From NCBI RefSeq assembly GCF_032854445.1, contig NC_088300.1:61418984-61482983 (forward strand): a DNA stretch of 64,000 bases, in the 5' to 3' direction. A program made the translations under genes and the position numbers. The notes beneath the pieces were generated by a model. The model was not told the origin of the DNA. It was given only the letters and a program-made list of their open reading frames with translations, and made no database searches. Source of the DNA: Liolophura sinensis (Eukaryota; Mollusca; Polyplacophora; Chitonida; Chitonidae). Numbering within the stretch: the first letter of the stretch is position 1; each line of letters starts with the position of its first letter. Below are positions 1 through 15,000 of the stretch, piece by piece.

Positions 1-13
1 GTAATTCTGTCCG
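1..13 (-). CDS. FANCI: FANCI coding exon 32 (first 13 nt only)
   Basis: An ACTTTCAG acceptor is followed by RTEL in the right phase, where human has VNLM. The exon continues off the left edge and should hold the LSTSRDFKI-like segment and the acidic C-terminus. Confidence 0.6.
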
Positions 14-3000
14 CTGAAAGTTCAGTCATCTCATATTCCCAAAAAACTGAATTGGTTATTTTAAACAACACTAATAACTGTTTTGCCTTATACCTACCTT
101 GGATTTCTTGGTGAGCAGTATAAGGTAGTGCTCATATCGCTCAATGGCAAATATCAAGTTTGGCACATATCTGGCCTCCTTTTGAGCCTTAGACTGCAAA
201 GAAAATTAATCTATTAATTTAATTTGAGGATACATGTACCATTAATTTAATCTGAGGTTAACATGTAACTAGTATACTTTATAAGTTACATGATTACTTA
301 GAGAAATGTAAGGTGTCAGTAACCCTGACAATGGGCGAGGCATCAGTCATGTATAAAGAAATTTATCCCGCTAAAGACACATTAAATTCAGCTCAGAAGG
401 CTAATGTACAGGTGAAATGCACCAGCCACCGCACTCTTTTCACACCCAAAAGAAGGGAGATAACCTAGTCAACAAACACATATGGCACTGGTTGCAATAT
501 ACAAGAATATACATGTCCCCCACATGACGGTTGCTGTCCAGTGGAAATGGGAGAAATATGTGTGATGTGAGGCAATGATAAAACAACTCTGACATCTTGA
601 TCCATTGTACTGATATAACTTGTGAAACCATTACCAGCAATTCCACTGATGAGTTTGATATGATGAAACAAACGCCTCATTTTGGGTCATTACTTCATTA
701 TCTCACTCACCAGCTAGATTTGACTCATTATTTCATTTTACATTTTATCTCAATGGTAATAATAACACCAAAAATCTAGATTGACTTCGGTATGTGAGTG
801 AATCCTACTGAGTATGATAAGCCAAGGAAAATGTCATTAAATACTTGGTGGCGTGGTAAATGTTCATAATGGATTCTGTTTTTTTTCTTATTTCAGAACA
901 TCTCTAAATGAAATATTTACAAGGCGTCCAGAGAATCCCATCAGCCCGTCTGCATTCAACTAAACAATGAATATCAGAATAAAGACAAAAGTGGTTAAGG
1001 GTTGTGTTGGTGAAGACGTCATTGTAGGGAATTTTGCGCACAAGATTGAGGCAGTGGTCTTCGATATATTGATATATACGTACATCAACCATGTGTCATA
1101 GGCTCCTAGTACTAATACAGACGTGGAAAGCTTTCTACATATTCTGTGTATACCAGATAAATTGGTATACACCAAGGTAAATTCTTACACTCTACAAATC
1201 TGGTTAAGTAGCTAGAGAGACAATCTGGATAAGTGATTGCATAAGAAACTGTAGCCCTACAAGAAAGGCTTGTAGAAATTTGTGTTTACAGGAAAACATA
1301 ATGAAGTCAATCTAAATGTCAATCACAAAACAGGAAAATGGTGACAAATCTGGTAAAATTGCCAGAGGAACCCAATACTCTTCTTGTTCTTCGACATGTA
1401 GGTAGGCATGTGCATAAAAATTGTAGCCCTGCATGAAACTTTTCTTGATTACAAAAATGCTAATTCTGGCTAAGTCCATAAATCTCAAATAATAAAAGTC
1501 ACAGAAACCCTGTATAGAAGAAATTGTTGCCCTGCATGGAAGTTTAATTTCTAGAGATCCTGTTCACTACAGAAAACAAACTGAAGTTTATATAACTGGT
1601 AAATTTTTGAACTGAAAGTCTATCATTCTATCATTAAGAAGAGATTTAAATCATTAAAAAACATTCACAATGCCTATACAACTAAACCAATAAAACAGTT
1701 CAACCTTCCATCAGAAGTCCCTCTGTAGATGTATACAGGGGAAAAGAAATATAAAAAAAAAACAAACAAAACATAACTTTCTTTTACTGTATGTTGGAGA
1801 TCCACGTATGACTGCCATTATACAGGAGCTGAAAAAAGAAACTTAACCTACCATTTGAGAATGTGCACTTACACACTATACTTTAAACTAGGGAGCAATA
1901 AAAAAAATCCTACTCTTCAGCCCATGTATAATAGTCCAATATACAAGAGCTGAAAAAAAAGCTTAATCTTCAACCAATGAACAAGAGACCACTATACATT
2001 GTACAGGAGCTAAAAGAAAAAGCTTAACCTTCAATCTATGCACAAGGGCCCATTATACAATAGTAAAAAGCTTAACATTCAATCTATACATGTGGGCCCA
2101 TTATACAATAGTAAAAAGCTTAACATTCAATCTATACATGTGGGCCCATTATACGAGAGTAAAAAGCTTAACAGGACACCAACACTGCACTTTTCTCCTC
2201 TTTCAGAATACCTTACCTTACTTCGTACATGCGAGCCAAAAATGACAATACATCTCTTTTAAAATTAAGACATTAAACTTGTAAACCTGTTGCACCATGC
2301 TATTTGGGTGCTGAGTACATCAGGTAAATGAAATAGGACAAGTTCAGTTGATAGGGACACCTTGTCTGGACAAAATCAGGGTGCAGAAAATATACACTAC
2401 ATTCACCACAACATTTGGGAAAAATAAAAAAGCACCGTAGATAATTTTTGGCCGGCTCCTCGGGACAACACCCACCTTGCTGGAGAGAGATGCTGCTGTT
2501 GACTTCCTCTTGTCCTTCCTCCCCTTGTCTGCTTTCTCTTGCTGATGTTCAATGGTTTTAGTCTGAGGACAGAAAACATATTAAATCATATTTCATCTAC
2601 TTTTATGTCGTGTATATGCTCTTCACAGGCTCTGAGAGTATCATTCTCTGGTGATAAAATGTGGGTATAGCCAGATTTGAAATTTCAGTTTTCAGCCAAA
2701 TGATTTGACTGCTTTCTTGTGCTTTGACATGTTTTATTCCATTATCTATACACTCTATATGTTATGCTGCTTTTTGGAAATGTCCTGCTAAATTGTCACG
2801 CATGAGACCAAAACAAATTGTACAGTGATTGCTGTTTGTGTATAAAGTCATCTTTAAGACAGTTGACATCAGTTACAGAGTATCTCACCCACTCACCTGT
2901 GCATGTGTTATATAAGCTCTCACCTATATGTGTGTTATATAAGCACTCACCTGTATGTGAGTTATATAAGCACTCATCTGTATGTGTGTTATACAAGGTC

Positions 3001-6000
3001 TCACCCATATGTGTTATATAAGCACTCACCTGTAGGTGTATTACATAAGCACCCTGTAGGTTTGCAATATAAACCCACCTGAATGTGTGCTATTCAAGCC
3101 TTCACCTGCATGTGTGTTATAAAAGCACGCACCTGCATGTGTATTATATAAACATACACCTGTACGTGTTATATAAGCATACACCTGTAGGTGTGTTATA
3201 TTAGCTCTCATCTGTATGTGTGTTATATAAGCAACTCACATGTATGTTATACAAGCACTTAATTGTATGTGTGTTATACAAGCACTCACCTATATGTATG
3301 TCATATAAGCTCTCACCTGCATGTGTTATATAAGCACTCACCTTTGTGTGTTATATAAGCACTCTCTTGTGTGTGTGTTATATAGGCACTCACCTGTATG
3401 TGTGTTATATAAGCATACACCTGCTGTGTCAGATGGGTCCCTGATAACTTCACCAATTTCTCAAACTTTCCCGTCATGTGACCAGCTTTCCTGGTGTACA
3501 GCATGGCATACTGCATAAAAACAACACGCAGACAAAGATATATCAGAAATATCTCTAAGGAGCAGATTTTTCTTTTCTTTAAATCTTGAACATTAAAAAA
3601 AACAACAAATTAGGACAGGATATGCTCCTGCCACAAATGAAAGACACCAGAATCGCCCCTGTTTTACTGCCAGAGTAGTGACACTTGGTGTATCCTCCTA
3701 TGCTGAACAACAAACAAGGCAGAACAGAGACTGTCAAGCAGATTGGACCTGACTTGGACTCTCTTCTTGTGCACTTGTGGTCTGCTTTAACAGTGCATTC
3801 AGATTCACCATGTTTTTTATATGGCTTTTTAGCAAATAATGAATATCATATCACATGCCATAAAGACTTCTCATTAAAGTCTTCAAAGCATCTCATTAAA
3901 CTTTATTTCCTATAAAACACAATTTCTCAAAATGTCTGAAGACTCAATAACCAGTAAACCAGTGAGAATGTAAGGTGAGTCAGTATGAAGCTGACTTACA
4001 AACTTGGTGAAGGCTGACATGGCATTGTACAGCCTGGTGACCTGCTTGAGGGTGTTATCCACACAGAGCCCCATGGGGATGGCTGACTGGATGAGCTCAT
4101 GGAACACTGTCAACAGGCTCCCGAGCCTGGTACAAACAGACTTCTCGTGGTGTTCTGTCTGGGTTGGGCCTGGCAACTCATCTCCTGAAATACAAAAGTA
4201 TGTATGTCTAACATTGTACTTGCTGGTGTGGCTATAAAACTTGTTGTCATCTCTAAGGCAGACTATGTTTTCGATGACTGTATGGAGTTGTCTCCTGGTG
4301 TGGCTATAAAACTTGTTATCTCTTTTTGTTTTTGACGACTGTATGGAATTGTCTGCTGGTGTTGCTGACTTGTGGTCATCTCTAAGGCAGGCTATGTTTT
4401 TAATGACTGTATGGAATTGTCTGCAGTTGTGGCTGACTTGTGGTCATCTCTAAGGCAGACTATGTTTTTGACGACTGTATAGAATTGTCTGCTGGTGTGG
4501 CTGACTTTTGGTCATCTCTAAGGCAGACTATGTTTTTGATAACTGTATGGAATTCTCTACGGTTGTGGCTGACTTGTGATCATCTCTTAGGCAGACTATG
4601 TTTCTGACGACTGTACGGAATTGTCAGCTAGTGTGGCTGACTTGTGGTCATCTCCAGGACAGACAATGTTTTTGATGACTGCTGGTGTGGCTGACTTGTC
4701 ATCTTTAACGTGGACTACGTTACTGATGAATGAGAAAGAGTTATCTGAAGTCAGCCGTGATGTAAATTGTTACTGATGACTTCAGATTTACCTGATGGAG
4801 AGAACCTGTAGTCATCCCTTAGGTGAACTTTTACTGATAACTACAGAATTGCCTACTGGAGAGGACCTGTAGTCTGCCCCGATATACACTGATACTGATG
4901 TCTACAGACATACCTGATGGGGAGGACCTGTAGTCAGTCAGTCCTGGTGTGAAGTGTCACTGATGACTACAATATTATCTCCTGGGGAGGACCTGTAGTT
5001 TGCCCTGATATAAACTGTTAGTGATGTCTACTGACATACCTGATTGGGAAGACCTGTAGTCAGCCCTGGTGTGAAATGTTACTGATGACTACAGAAGTAC
5101 CTGCTGGAGAAGACCTCTACTCAGGCCTGACGGTAACTGTAACTAATGACTACATGCTTACCTGAGGGGGAGGACCTGTAGTCAGTCCTGACGGTAACTG
5201 TAACTGATGACTATATGCTTACCTGATGGGGAAGACCTGTAGTCCGTCCTGATGGGAACTGAAACTGATGACTACACGCTTACCTGATAGGGAGGACCTG
5301 TAGCCAGCCCTGATGTGAAGTGTTACTGATGACTACAGAATTACCTACTGGAGAGGACCTCCACTCAGCCTTGATGTGAACTGTAACTGATGACTACATG
5401 CTTACCTGATGGGGAGGACCTGTGCTCAGTCCTGATGGGGAGTGTTACTGATGACTACAGAATTACTTGCTGGATACAGCCTGTGGTACTAAACTAGGAC
5501 TGATGACGACAGCATTACCTGCTGGAGTGGACCTGTAGTCCGCCCTGAAGTAAACTGTAACTGATGATTACAGACTTACCTGCTGTAGTAGACCTGTAGT
5601 CTGCCCTGACGTAAACTGTAACTGATGATTATAGACTTACCTGCTGGAGAGGACCTGTAGTCCGCTCTGATGCGTCCTATCACCCACTCTGTGTGGTCCA
5701 GCTCCTCCTCCACCTGCTGTAGCAGTAAGAGGACAAGGGTGGGTGCAGCAGATCGTGGAGTGACCAGGGAGAAGTGTGTCCGATCCTCTACATCCACCTC
5801 CTGTTAAACCACAAAACCATGCATTCCTTCCATTGGCTTTTCATCCCTTCCTCTAGATTATCTCAGTCCAATGATGACAGCCAGCTAGTATTTATTTATC
5901 TACTTATTTGATTGCTGGTTAACACCATACTCATTTTTTCACTCATACAATGGCCGCCATGGGTGGAGGAATCCAAGGCAATTCATCACTCATTGGCAAG

Positions 6001-9000
6001 TTACGGATGAACTTTCCTACATGTGACATACATGTATACACACACAACAGTGAGAGCAAGGGAGTATATACATTCCCTGTCCAAGGCCGGGTTTGAACCT
6101 GCACTTGTGTGTTCTAGCGATTGAAAGGCAAGCCCCTTAAACGTGGCTCGCAAGCTAGCCATTCATTAATTAAGTACAGGACTTCAAGCAGGCCCAGCAA
6201 TGTTATGTACAAGCATGCAGTTCAAAGTTGTGCCAGACATGCCATCAGATATGGACTAGTGACTGATTCTACAGACCAGAATTTCTTTAATACCATGGTA
6301 AACCTACCGGGTCAATATCTCCTAAATGTGTGTGAATATCTTGAGCCAGATCCCTCATCAGGGGCAGACAGCTCTTGACCTGTTTACTCAAGGCTAGAAG
6401 GTGAGTAAACAGCAGCTTACACGCAGACAAGTTATCTAAAACAGAACCAAAAAAGTAAATTAGATAGGGTTGATAATTCCTCCAATAAAACAGCCCTTAA
6501 AGCTAAAGCATATGAATATCCCTGAAAAAATATGTACTTGCATATTCATCAATGAGGAAAAATATTCAAATGTGTTCAGGTGCCAAGTGTCAGGACTCAC
6601 CTATCTCCTGATCCACGCACAGCCTGTGAACCCAGTCATACACCTGCTTGTACTGGTCTCCACCAGGGGGCAGCATCTTATACAGACAGCCAATGACAGA
6701 CAAGAGGGAGGACACATCTTTGAGGAGACTATCACCTGTACTTGAGGTGAGAAAGGTCATCACAACTCCCTGAAAAAACAAAATGCACAAGTCTTTTGTC
6801 ACAAATCTATTGTCCTGAAAAGCAGCAATTTCATTTGTTTTCAATTCATCCACATTTCCACTGAAACAATTTGTTCACTGATGTTTAATGTTTGAATTAC
6901 AACTGCTGATTTTCTGATGTTTTAAGATATGCCCTAATTCCTAAATCTATTTGCATAATAAAGAGCAACTTTCAATGCAATTTATGCACATTTTAAATTT
7001 GATTGAATTCGGATACAAAATTACACTGGTTAGATTGGCCAAATTCAGAGATTCACAAAAAATATAATTTTAATAGTCTACAATGTGTTCAGAATATGAT
7101 TGAATAACCACCTTGTAAACATCAGAAAAGAATTACAGTAACTACTGATTCACTGAATGTTTGAGCTGTAACTACTGATTCACCAAGGTGTTGAATTGCA
7201 TTAATCAATGTTTTGAACTGTAACTTTTCATTCAAGCAGCTGTGTGTGCTGAATCACCAGTGTTTGAGCTGTACTAACGCACATTTTTTCTCTGCTATAA
7301 CTATCACTTCATGGCCATGCTGTGACGTACAGATTTAGAGATGTTTTATGGTAAATGTTTTTGATCCACTGAAGCTTTGTACTATACAATATTGAATCCC
7401 TGATGATATATTATGTTACATATGACTTGCTAATGTCCTGGGAGTTTAACCGTTGCCTCATTTATTTGCTTTTCATAAAATTTACTGGCTTACTCATAAA
7501 CAAAAAGCTTCATGATCTTTTTTTGTGGGCAATAGTGTGTTACTTCTCTTTTCTATTTCAATTTAAGACTTTTCTTTTGCATTTGTGTATCAACCACCTA
7601 ACCTAGGTAACTTCTAATGGTCCTCCATATCAATATGTTAAACTCACAGAACAGAAATGAGTTGACAGCGCTCAATGTCTCTCCCCTTGTTACCTTGACA
7701 ACAATCTCACCTGCAAACATTTAATCAGACTGGACACCTGATCTTCTAACTCTTTGTTTAGTGTATCTGATGTGGAGGAGTCTACAAACACAAAAGACAT
7801 AGTTCATAAATCGTGTGACAGATGCTTTACATGTCACACTCCAGTGTGACATGTAACATTTCTAATCATTGATGTACAGTCAGTCAGGATTATGGGCTAA
7901 GGAAACTATTGTGTGTGCAGAGCATGGAGAAAACCAACACATCTTGCGACGCAGGAACTTGGCAAACACAGGGCCCAAGCAGAATTGACAATGGATGAAT
8001 CTGAACTCACGACTTCCATGGCCATGGGCTACAGCTGTAATTCAAACACACAGCACCATCTGAAATGTTACAATCTCATATCACACTCAGATATGCTTCC
8101 AGATCTGTAAGCTTCAGAACAGTTTCTACAAATAGACCCCTGAACTGCACAGATGTGTCTACTTGATAAATTCCTGTATCACTTGTCTCATTTATAATCA
8201 TGAACATTTAAAACAAAAGTTTTAAAAATTTTACCTTTTTGCTGAATTCTAGGTACCAAAATACAATGTAAACTACATGTACGGTACATATAAAAAATAG
8301 TATTTATTTAGGTTTTGCTCAACTTCATGAAACCATTTCCATGTAATAAGTGGTATGAAATGAGCCTTGTATTTGTCCATGAAAACCTACCAATGATCTG
8401 AAGAGCCTGGCTGAGTTTACTGCTGTACTGAGTACTGATGATCTGTAACACAAGCCCTATGCCCTCTAGACTGGCCGCAACCATTCCTGTACCACGTTCC
8501 TTCTTCTTGGCTTTGTGGTGCTCTAGATAATATTTGAGCAAATCTCTGAAATGGATGAAAGTCTGTTAAATAACCAGAAGATATGTATTATGCAGTGTTA
8601 AAAAATTATGATATTTTCATTTTTAAGGGTAAAGAAAAATGGAATGCTTGGTGTAACTGACCAACCTCTGGTGAACTTAAATGGATGTGTGACTCACATG
8701 TTTGCTTGTCGTATTGTTGGAACAATAGTTGTGATCTCACAAGTTATGAGCCTCACGATTGACAATTGCACACTTTATCATCAAGTTATTCCCACGCCAT
8801 GGACAACAACATCACTCTCACACTAATTAATTTGATCAATCCCCTCTGGTTGAAAATACCAGTCTGCTTAGACTGCATTTTTACCAGCAATTTTGCTGAA
8901 GAATCATAAATGTAAACATCCACACAATAAGCATTATATACTTGATCTTAATCATAATTCTAAATTACTTGCAGAGAAAACCTTTCTGAAACAGAAACAA

Positions 9001-12000
9001 CTTACACTTGCTTATGCATTCATGTTGTATTTATTTAATTTATTCATTTGATTAGTGTTTTAAACCATACTCAAGCATATTTCACTTATCTGACATAATG
9101 CAGCCAGCATTATGGTGGGAGGAAACCTGGCATAAGCCTATATGATACCCATTATTATCCGCAGGTTTGCTGGCAGTTAGAGTATATACAGCATATAATG
9201 GGGGTTATTACCTGCCAATATGACAAACAGAGGTAAACTGTTTGTTCTTATCTGTGTCCTCCAATCCCTTGGTAGAGCCTGTGTGTTGTATCTGCTGCAA
9301 CATGTGGAGAATGGAGGTCATCACATACTGACAGAAATCTGTATGCTCTTGGAGAACCCGAACCCCAGCCTGGTGATCTGGTATCTGGTCACTGGAGGTC
9401 AGAGGTCAGCACAAACAGGTGTGAATGTCAGAATTATAAACAGGTCCGGGATTTGCTACTATTCAGCCTGGCCTAAGACCAAGGCGAGAGAAAGTCTTTT
9501 CCTTCATGCATAAAAAGTTTTTTTAAAGCAATGTCATAACAGCAAAATATACAAAAACTGAAGTCAGAAAAACTGAGAAAAGCATTAAGATCAACCTACA
9601 TGTACATGTGCCAAGGGTTGAAGCATAGCATATACATATAAACATTTATTTATTTATTTGAAACCGGAAACCAGGCAGAGCGCAGAAGAAACCCATTACA
9701 ATCCGTAGATTGCTGGCAGGCCGTCCCACGTACTGCCGGAGCGGAAGCAAGCATGAACTGTATCAAGGATTGAAGCATAGCACATACATATAAATAGGTA
9801 TTATTGGTAAATGTGTAACTCAAGATTACAAAAATTAATGAATTTAAATGACATTTTACCTGTACAAAGACTTCAGCAGAGTCTGTAAGCAGTTTAGAGT
9901 AATGAGGTTCTGTGGGGGTTTATTTGCTCCGCCCCCACCCCCTTTCTTACTCCCTGCTGCCGAGGCCTTCTCCTTTAAGATGATATTCAGCTTATCGTAG
10001 TTTTCAAACAAACTCAGAACCGTCTCACAGCTCTCACGGCTGAAACAGTATTGGAATAGTTATTTTTGTACTGACAACTTGTTGACTTGGCATAATGAGC
10101 CAAGTGTTAAGAAAAACAAAAAACTGTTATTATTAACAACAATAAAAAAACAAATAATTCTAACAAAATGTATTCATCAAATTATGACTGTTAGGAAATG
10201 CAACCCTCCTCACCAAAAAAAAAAAAAATGAACAAAAACATTTTAATATTTTAACCATTAATATCTATACTTGAGGCCATTTCTAGTTTTGTTCCTATTT
10301 TGTCACCAGTACAAAGTAGTATGAATTTGGTTATATATTTGTTGTGGGTTTGTTGGTGAGAATTGCCAGAGGCCCATTATAGAGGCATGAAAAAATGTGA
10401 AGAAATTGCCAGAAGTAATTTTACCCGGAAGTATGACGTGTCGGTGTGCTTAACAAAATAGACTGTGTATTATGGTAAAATATTAGCTTCCCTTCGTGAT
10501 GTTTTCTTCATTGTTTTGTTCCGATTTATATGTTACGATTATGCATTGAATAAAAGAATGTTTGAAGTCGTGCTTTCATTTATTATTCGTTTAGTTTTGT
10601 GTCACGAAAGTTTATCGAATGCGCTTGTACTATTTTGAGGATCGTGACGGTAAATGTCACATACCAGTCGGTACCTTGATTGCCTGTGTATGATAGCGTA
10701 TGTATCAAAAAGATTTACACCATGTAAGGTAGCCTACGTTCATGTATTTAACAGCTCCTAATAATATTTAGTCCTACCTTATGGCATCGAGCGCTTTGTT
10801 AGTCACCAAAATGGTGAAAATAAAGAATGTGGAAGTTATCAGACAGGTATGCCATTTGACCTTGACCCTAGTGTTACAGATATGGGGCATGCAGGTGTAG
10901 ATGGGCTACAAAATTACATGATATGCTTCCAAAATTAAAACAGAGCATACTGAATATGCATGACAATTTATGTCTGCACTTAAATTCCTGAAAGCTATAG
11001 TGTACATGAGAGATTTAAAGCAAACAGTCCTGTCAAAATGGAGAGTAGTTTACGTGTGTGATGCTCTCCACGACGTGTTAGCTTTCAGAAACTGAAGGTT
11101 ACAGCAAAGGCTCATGTACCACTATCTGCAATCGAGGAGAATGGCTAATGTGAAATCTGTATTTGTGACATTCTCTATTGTTTGCCGTGAAGAAGACGTA
11201 GCAAGAGCTAAAAAAAAATGGTCATTTGGGTTACTGTACAGCAAGTTCTGCTACTGTACTACATTAATTCATCCTAATATCGCTCCCAATGTAGTTATAA
11301 TTCTACACTGATCGTGAGTTATTTTTGCTATGTTTATAGTGTCATAGAGAGTCCAGCTTCCAGCGTGTAATGTATTGATGATTTCTGAGGAGAGAATCTA
11401 ATGCTTTATAGTGTCATAGAGAGTCCAGCTTCCAGCGTGTACATGTATCGATGATTTCTGAGGAGAGAAGCTAATGCTTTATAGTGTCATAGAGAGTCCA
11501 GCTTCCAGCGTGTACATGTATCGATGATTTCTGAGGAGAGAAGCTAATGCTTTATTGTGTCATAGAGAGTCCAGCTTCCAGCGTGTACATGTATCGATGA
11601 TTTCTGAGGAGAGAAGCTAATGCTTTATAGTGTCACAGAGAGTCCAGCTTCCAGCGTGTACATGTATCGATGATTTCTGAGGAGAGAAGCTAATGCTTTA
11701 TAGTGTCATAGAGAGTCCAGCTTCCAGCGTGTACATGTATCGATGATTTCTGAGGACAGAAGCTAATGCAATGAAATACAACGATCATGAGAGCAGCTAG
11801 CGTTCAGAAACGCTTTAGATTTATACTATATACTGCCAATATATAAAGCACAAATAATAAATTTTTATCGTCTAATGTAGGCCTACATTTGGATTTAGCA
11901 TAACAAGCGTATCATGTTTTGAACCCAAAACGGCGGTTGTTCCTGTAGGCCTATACAGAAATGTTTCGACACGTAAAAAAAAAAAATTACAAGCCGCATT

Positions 12001-15000
12001 AGGCAAGTTACCATAGAATGAAATAACACACTACAATTATTGCTATCAAAACAAAATGAAAAGGTAAATTTGTCAGTGAGTTACTGGAATAAACACCAGT
12101 GGGCCTACAGGATGTGATGTAATGAATTAATGTAGGCCTATGAGTGTCATTCAGATTCATTCCTTGTGAGGAAGAGCTGAAATAATTAATTTATTCTAGA
12201 ATGTTATGGCAAGTTGTAATTCGATTTTCTCAACCCCCTTCACTCAATCCACTTCACACTTTCCACATGTATTGCTTGGGACTTAAAAAAGGGAAGTGTT
12301 GAGTATTTTCCAAAAATGTGTACTGCGGTAGGCTTACCCAGTAATCCCTCTCTTGGAAAAGTTACTGCTACTGCTGATCTTCCTAATTGCATGAATGCCA
12401 ACAAACTTATTATACAAAGTTTTTCATGGTTCACTGAAGTTAAATTAAACTTAATTTTACAGTTAAACAAGTTATTTGTTTAATTGTGGAATGAGCGGTT
12501 AATTATGTTTGCTAAATGTGATGAACATTTGGATAGAATCCTAAAAAAATTGAAAAAAAAGGTTGACAGATTGTACATGTATTTTCTGTGTCCTTGTCAT
12601 ATTCGTACTGTTGAAATACAACTATATGGTGTAAGGACCAAAAAATGTATTGTATTACTAAGTTGCCTTGATTTGTTGCCACATACGGCAGTGGTACAAA
12701 TAATGAAAATTTTCAAGCTCAAACTAACCGAACAAATAGAATGGTACTGACTTAGTTGTAAAAAACATTTCAGGAAAATGTCTACAATCTTACAGCATAC
12801 CATAATATGATGTGCTGCTGCAATGCATTCTCTTTAAAGTCATGCTATAATGAGGTGGGGACGGGTCCTCGAATTACAGACAGAATAACTGATAGCTAGC
12901 CTTTGTGGGTGGAGAAGACCAATGAATTGTACTAGAAAGCAACTGGTCATTAGCTACAAGAAAAATAAACACAGAAGAAGAGCAACAGACCCATTTCACA
13001 GCCCTTGATCTTTTAACAAAACAATTACTGAGTCACATATACATACATGTACATGTAGGGCTACAAAATTAGTCATTTATAAATGCTCTTAGTAGTCAAA
13101 GATTCTTGTACAAAGTATTGAGAGAGTGAGGAGCACGCAAATATGGACTGACATGTACATATATATAACAGTGTACTGGCTCACCTATATCGTCCCTTCA
13201 TGAAGTTATACTCCATTAAAGTCTCATAGATACCCATGACCAGAACGGCAAACATGCTGTTCTTCTTCCCAATGCTGTTTGACACACTAAAGTCAGCTGA
13301 TTTGTCCTGTAAACATAACTACTTGTGTTGACAAAAGCATCACTGCTGAGATCGAAGGCAATGAAATTGAACCACAAGCTGTCACAGCAAACTGATACCA
13401 TTTCAATCACAACAGTCCTCATGGGCTTTTTTTTTTTTTTATATACATGTATCCCCATAATTAAGCACAACCAGACCTGGAATTGAACCCCCACCCACTT
13501 ACAATGGACCATGTTATATGTAATATTTATGTTTTATGACACAATCAAAATTGTTCAGAACATAAAAACTATTGCAATCTTCTAAATCCAGAAATATATC
13601 TCAATGGGAACCTAACAAATGCCCAGCAGCAGAACCTTGCCGTCATTTTATTGACGTCAAATATTCCTTTCCCAGCTCATCATAATGACGTCACAATCGA
13701 AATTGAAAGGCTGTAACATTGCAGACATTGTGCTACAGCCCGTTTTTGATGTACGGTACCAATGGTTCAAGGTCCTGCTTCACATTAGCTCTATCCCATG
13801 GGATTAAAAATTATACTGCCTCCCCATTACACACGGTATCTCTAGTCAACCCATGTTATGTAAAGATACAGGGAAACTGAATTTACAGCTGTAAAGGGTT
13901 TAGAGGTCATTATATTTAAGTGAAACCGACTGAATGAAACAAATGTAAAACGGTACAAACCAGCTCAAAATCATCCAGTTCACTCTTAATCATCCTGTCA
14001 GTGAGTGAAGTCATGATGTTTTCTAACTCCTCCTGGCTCTGACTGGATGCATCATCATCATGGTCACCCGAGGCATCTGGACCAATCGTTGAACATTTTA
14101 GTAAGCACAGGGAAACACAGCCAATCAGATGAGCCTGTAACAAAGCATAAGCATAAATTACACTAAAGGAACTGCATTCATTATTTATGGCCATTAATTA
14201 ATATCGTACTCTGTATCGTCTATTAAACAGTGATGTTACAGACACTTTGCCTCTACGTCATCCATGATTTCCTCGACTGCCCTTTGCTGATCTTGTCAGA
14301 GCTGGCCATGTCCACAAGAGTAAATATTTATTATTTTATTTGATTGGAGTTTTACGCCATACTCACAAGTAAAAAATCACATTGGGGGTGGGGGGTGGTT
14401 AAATAATATAAGCTAAATTACTGCACAGATTGACGACATTTTTATTTCTGATGCTGCATTCCATGGCACATAATTGTGACGCCATGCACCATACCAGTGC
14501 TGACTGCAGTTGATATAGCTTGCATGATTTTTCTTAGGTCAGCTTTACATATACTTGAGAATGGCTTTCTGTTTGATAAATATTGTAGGGACAAAATCGT
14601 TAGGGACTAACATGGGGTCCAGACAGGTGCATCTGATCAGACAGCACAGTTTATACCAGGACAAACACAGGGTTCAGGCAGGTACACCTGATCAGACAGC
14701 ACACTTTATACCAAGACAAACATGGGGTCCAGACAGCTACACCTGATCAGACAGCACACTTTATACCATGACAAACACGGGGTCCAGACAGCTACACCTG
14801 ATCAGACAGCACAGTTTATACCATGACAAACATGGGGTCCAGACAGCTACACCTGATCAGACAGCACAGTTTATACCAAGACACACGGGGTCCAGATAGG
14901 TACATTGGATCAGATTGCAGATTATTTATACCAGGGCAAACACTTGGTCCAGACAGGTGCATCTAATCAGACAGCACAGTTTATACCAGGACAAACACTG

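Noticed and set aside
4220-4738. Possible derivation of the ~70-bp array from the start of exon 28
   Set aside because: Only a short CAGGAGA-like match is shared with the acceptor region; far weaker than at the four donor-linked arrays.
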